Shown here piece after piece: positions 62,157 to 64,000 of a DNA stretch of 64,000 nt; positions within the stretch are counted from its first letter, which is position 1, and each line of letters opens with the position of its first letter. Under the pieces are notes generated by a model. The model was not told the DNA's origin. It made no database searches and was given only the letters and a program-made list of their open reading frames with translations. Source of the DNA: Lepidodermella squamata (taxonomy: Eukaryota > Gastrotricha); contig JBLDXI010000029.1 of the NCBI GenBank assembly GCA_047495785.1, positions 1,240,001-1,304,000 of the forward strand. The letters run 5' to 3'. Made by a program: the position numbers and the translations under genes.

Positions 62157-62852
62157 TTAAACGGTGATACTCCCCACCACTTGAACGCAGACCGCAGTGT
62201 AAATCTTGCTACCAGTTTTAGCTAACAGGTTCAGCGTTGAATTAGCTTGTAGGCCCTGCATAAAAAATGTCTGGGTTTGAGTGTTTAGCTCAAAACATGA
62301 CTCACCTGGAGCAAAGATTGTGGAATTCCACGCGGAATGCTGTTCGGCAAATTGACTGTTCGACTCTGCGTTACCTGCTGCCCAACAATTAGTGGGCAAG
62401 TGGGGAAGTGGGCACTACAAGGTTTGCCATGGGTGGTGGGGTCATTGTTAAAGGTTCTGGTGATGCCCATTGGCAATATAACGGTCGCTTGCTGGCTAAA
62501 AACTGTCGAAGGGTTGGTCATGTCAGTACCCATCACGGAATCTATTACGGAACAGTTCAAATACTTCTGCTTTGTTGATAAATTAGTTTTTACTCGAGGG
62601 CGTGAGTTTGATCGTGAATGTCATTTGTTGCCCCAGGGTGATCTTACAGTTGACCTGGTTATCTGGACATCCAGAAATTGTTATGCTGTTGACAACAGCC
62701 GCCGTATTCACACCCGCTAAGATGGCATAAATCAGCTAGTCCAGCGACTAGGTAAGCTTCAGAGACTTACGGCAGTTCCTCCACTGAATCGCCAAGGCTG
62801 GCGCAATCAGCAAACCGACGATTGCAGCAATTTGAGTGAGACCAATTGTCAT
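62157..62852 (-). CDS. NPC2-like ML-domain secreted lipid-binding protein, gene 2
   Basis: Four exons on the minus strand: 62771-62852, 62594-62716, 62306-62541, 62157-62255; all GT-AG introns, phases 1, 1, 0; 179 residues. Signal peptide (MTIGLTQIAAIVGLLIAPAL), then an ML (MD-2-related lipid-recognition) domain. The six Cys fit the NPC2 pattern: QWRNC, SGCPDNQVNC (pair), GKPCSAHFPTC (pair), TAVCVQV. ITLGQQMTFTIKLTP matches the family's second beta strand, and VCVQVVGSI the last. NPC2-type proteins bind sterols or other lipids, and in several invertebrates act in chemosensing or immunity. The insert before the third Cys pair is longer than usual. Lies 234 bases from gene 1 in the same orientation. 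Confidence 0.85.
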
Positions 62853-63086
62853 TTTTACGTCGAAGTTACTAAAAACTTTAGAAAATATCAAAATGCAGCT
62901 GATTCAAAACTGAATGTCTTCAAAAATGAGGCGTAGGCTGATTATAAGCTGGCTAATACTAGTATTACAGGAACAAAGAAGATTTCCCTCATCACGACTT
63001 GTTCAAAAAAACCATTTGTTTATTCAACGAAGTAAAAAGTTGGAAAAGCTAAGCTTTCGTGTGGTAAAAAAACGACCTGCGGACAA

Positions 63087-63721
63087 TCATATTATTTTGA
63101 CGTTAAGAGCTACACATGCAATTTGTTCTCCAAGTTTATCCAACAGAGGAATTGCCGTTGTCATCGAGTCCTGAAAAGCAGAGCTTAGCATTGATACCTT
63201 AAAATTCGACAGCAAACTTACTAGAGGGGTCAGATCTGGAACTGCGAGCCATGTTTTAAAAGTAACTGCAATTTTCGCTCTTAGTGGACAGCTCCGCGGT
63301 GGGAAGAAATCAACGCAAGTTCCATCTTCGGATTTTACGATGAATTCACCATCCTTATTACGAGAGGCCACGGTTCGGAAGAAGACTGTAGAATTCGGAT
63401 ATGTCTTGGCTGAAAAGATTTAATGTTTTGTGGGAGAAGAGGCACTTTATTAGGTGCTAACCAGGGGCTAGGAAAATTTCCACGTCATGTAAAGATCCTC
63501 GCTTTAATTCGCAAACTTCTGTTTGGTCGCAGCCAGAAACTTGCACGGATTTGATGGCAGCTTTTCCTAAAATTTATTTGTCTTAAGCTTCATTTTGGAG
63601 TTTCAGCAAAGCGATAAATACCACATGATGACCAGAATGTCAATCCGACTACGCTACATGGCAGCACGAACGACGAGATCACGCATATTATGGTTAGCTT
63701 CATATGATTAATCGAGCTCAT
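63087..63721 (-). CDS. NPC2-like ML-domain secreted lipid-binding protein, gene 1
   Basis: Four exons on the minus strand: 63622-63721, 63462-63566, 63222-63409, 63087-63170; introns of about 51-55 bases in phases 1, 1, 0, the same as gene 2, so the two are tandem duplicates. 158 residues from the first ATG (an internal Met at 63701-63703 could also serve; either gives a signal peptide, MKLTIICVISSFVLPCSVVG). Six Cys: FWSSCG, SGCDQTEVC, GTCVDFFPPRSC, IACVAL. VCELKRGSLHDVEIFLAP is the family's KGxxxxxxxxF strand region. Secreted lipid carrier by family; ligand unknown. Confidence 0.87.
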
Positions 63722-64000
63722 GCTCGATTCCCTACAAGTGAAATGAAAATTTCAAATCGTTATTTGAATGAAACACATAACTATGCTCATGCAAGGTCAC
63801 GCTTTTACACTTGCTATCATAATGTTGTACAAGGCTATGTAAATACTAAGCATTTTGCCGGTTGACGTGTTTATAGACTTCGAGCCTCTTTTCTTGCCGC
63901 AGTGTGACGTTATAGTCGGTTGTGAGTTGTAGTCCTGCGAAGGTCTCTATGTTCTAGGAAAATTACGCAACATCAAGCTCAGGCTAAGGAAAATACTGAA

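Overview
The window reads as invertebrate animal nuclear DNA. Genes are spread out, many are split by introns of about 50 bases (GT...TTGCAG/TTTCAG), promoters carry TATA boxes, and there are AATAAA signals and several classes of eukaryotic transposon. The protein families are animal-like: GABA-B-type class C GPCRs, NPC2/ML lipid-binding proteins, a LamG-like/mucin membrane protein and short collagen-like proteins. I cannot assign a phylum from sequence alone.

Host genes. Four intronless, closely related GABA-B-like seven-transmembrane receptors lie on the + strand (6704-9034, 19566-21905, 40055-42421, 58976-61309). They share the start context CCTAGA-ATG; genes 1, 3 and 4 also share an upstream promoter block. 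Five copies of a two-exon gene for a small secreted collagen-like protein lie between them: three intact (1980-2330, 23677-24113, and 36735-37148 on the - strand), one with a nonsense codon (9467-9893) and one that has lost its collagen part (15656-16076). A multi-exon type I membrane protein (25408-31579) has three LamG-like domains and a Ser/Thr-rich stalk encoded by a run of tiny exons. Two tandem NPC2/ML-domain genes with identical intron phases lie on the - strand at the right end (62157-62852, 63087-63721).

Duplications. The locus grew by segmental duplication. Remnants of the 3' ends of the LamG gene and an ML gene sit upstream of receptor 1, and a LamG 3' remnant sits downstream of receptor 4. 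A large inverted duplication (21972-25214 against 33591-39432) explains why one collagen-like gene is inverted. Receptor copies are mosaics, with identical tracts inside more diverged genes, which suggests gene conversion.

Mobile elements. The window holds non-LTR retrotransposon fragments (RT-only pieces at 1-1197, 16.7-18.1 kb, 56.9-57.7 kb and 61.3-61.8 kb; an RTE-like 3' end at 43.7-44.6 kb; a zinc-knuckle ORF1 at 45.5-47.1 kb; two R2-like 3' ends with restriction-like endonuclease at 31.9-32.5 and 49.6-50.5 kb). It also holds a GC-rich Ty3/gypsy fragment with one LTR (52.3-55.3 kb), a tRNA-derived SINE, three 0.87-0.89 kb hAT-like non-autonomous elements with 8-bp target duplications, and a TA-flanked 1.25 kb MITE with a matching empty site. 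A 1.2 kb foldback element is built of 15-bp TTCAGCA repeats, and a 0.77 kb inverted-repeat element carries an unrecognised ORF. One apparently intact DNA transposon (10897-13340), encoding a 587-aa DUF7869-like transposase candidate, is nested inside a hAT-like element.

The receptors, collagen-like proteins, ML proteins and LamG protein are all secreted or surface proteins, which would fit a chemosensory or surface-interaction cluster. That functional link is inference from position only.
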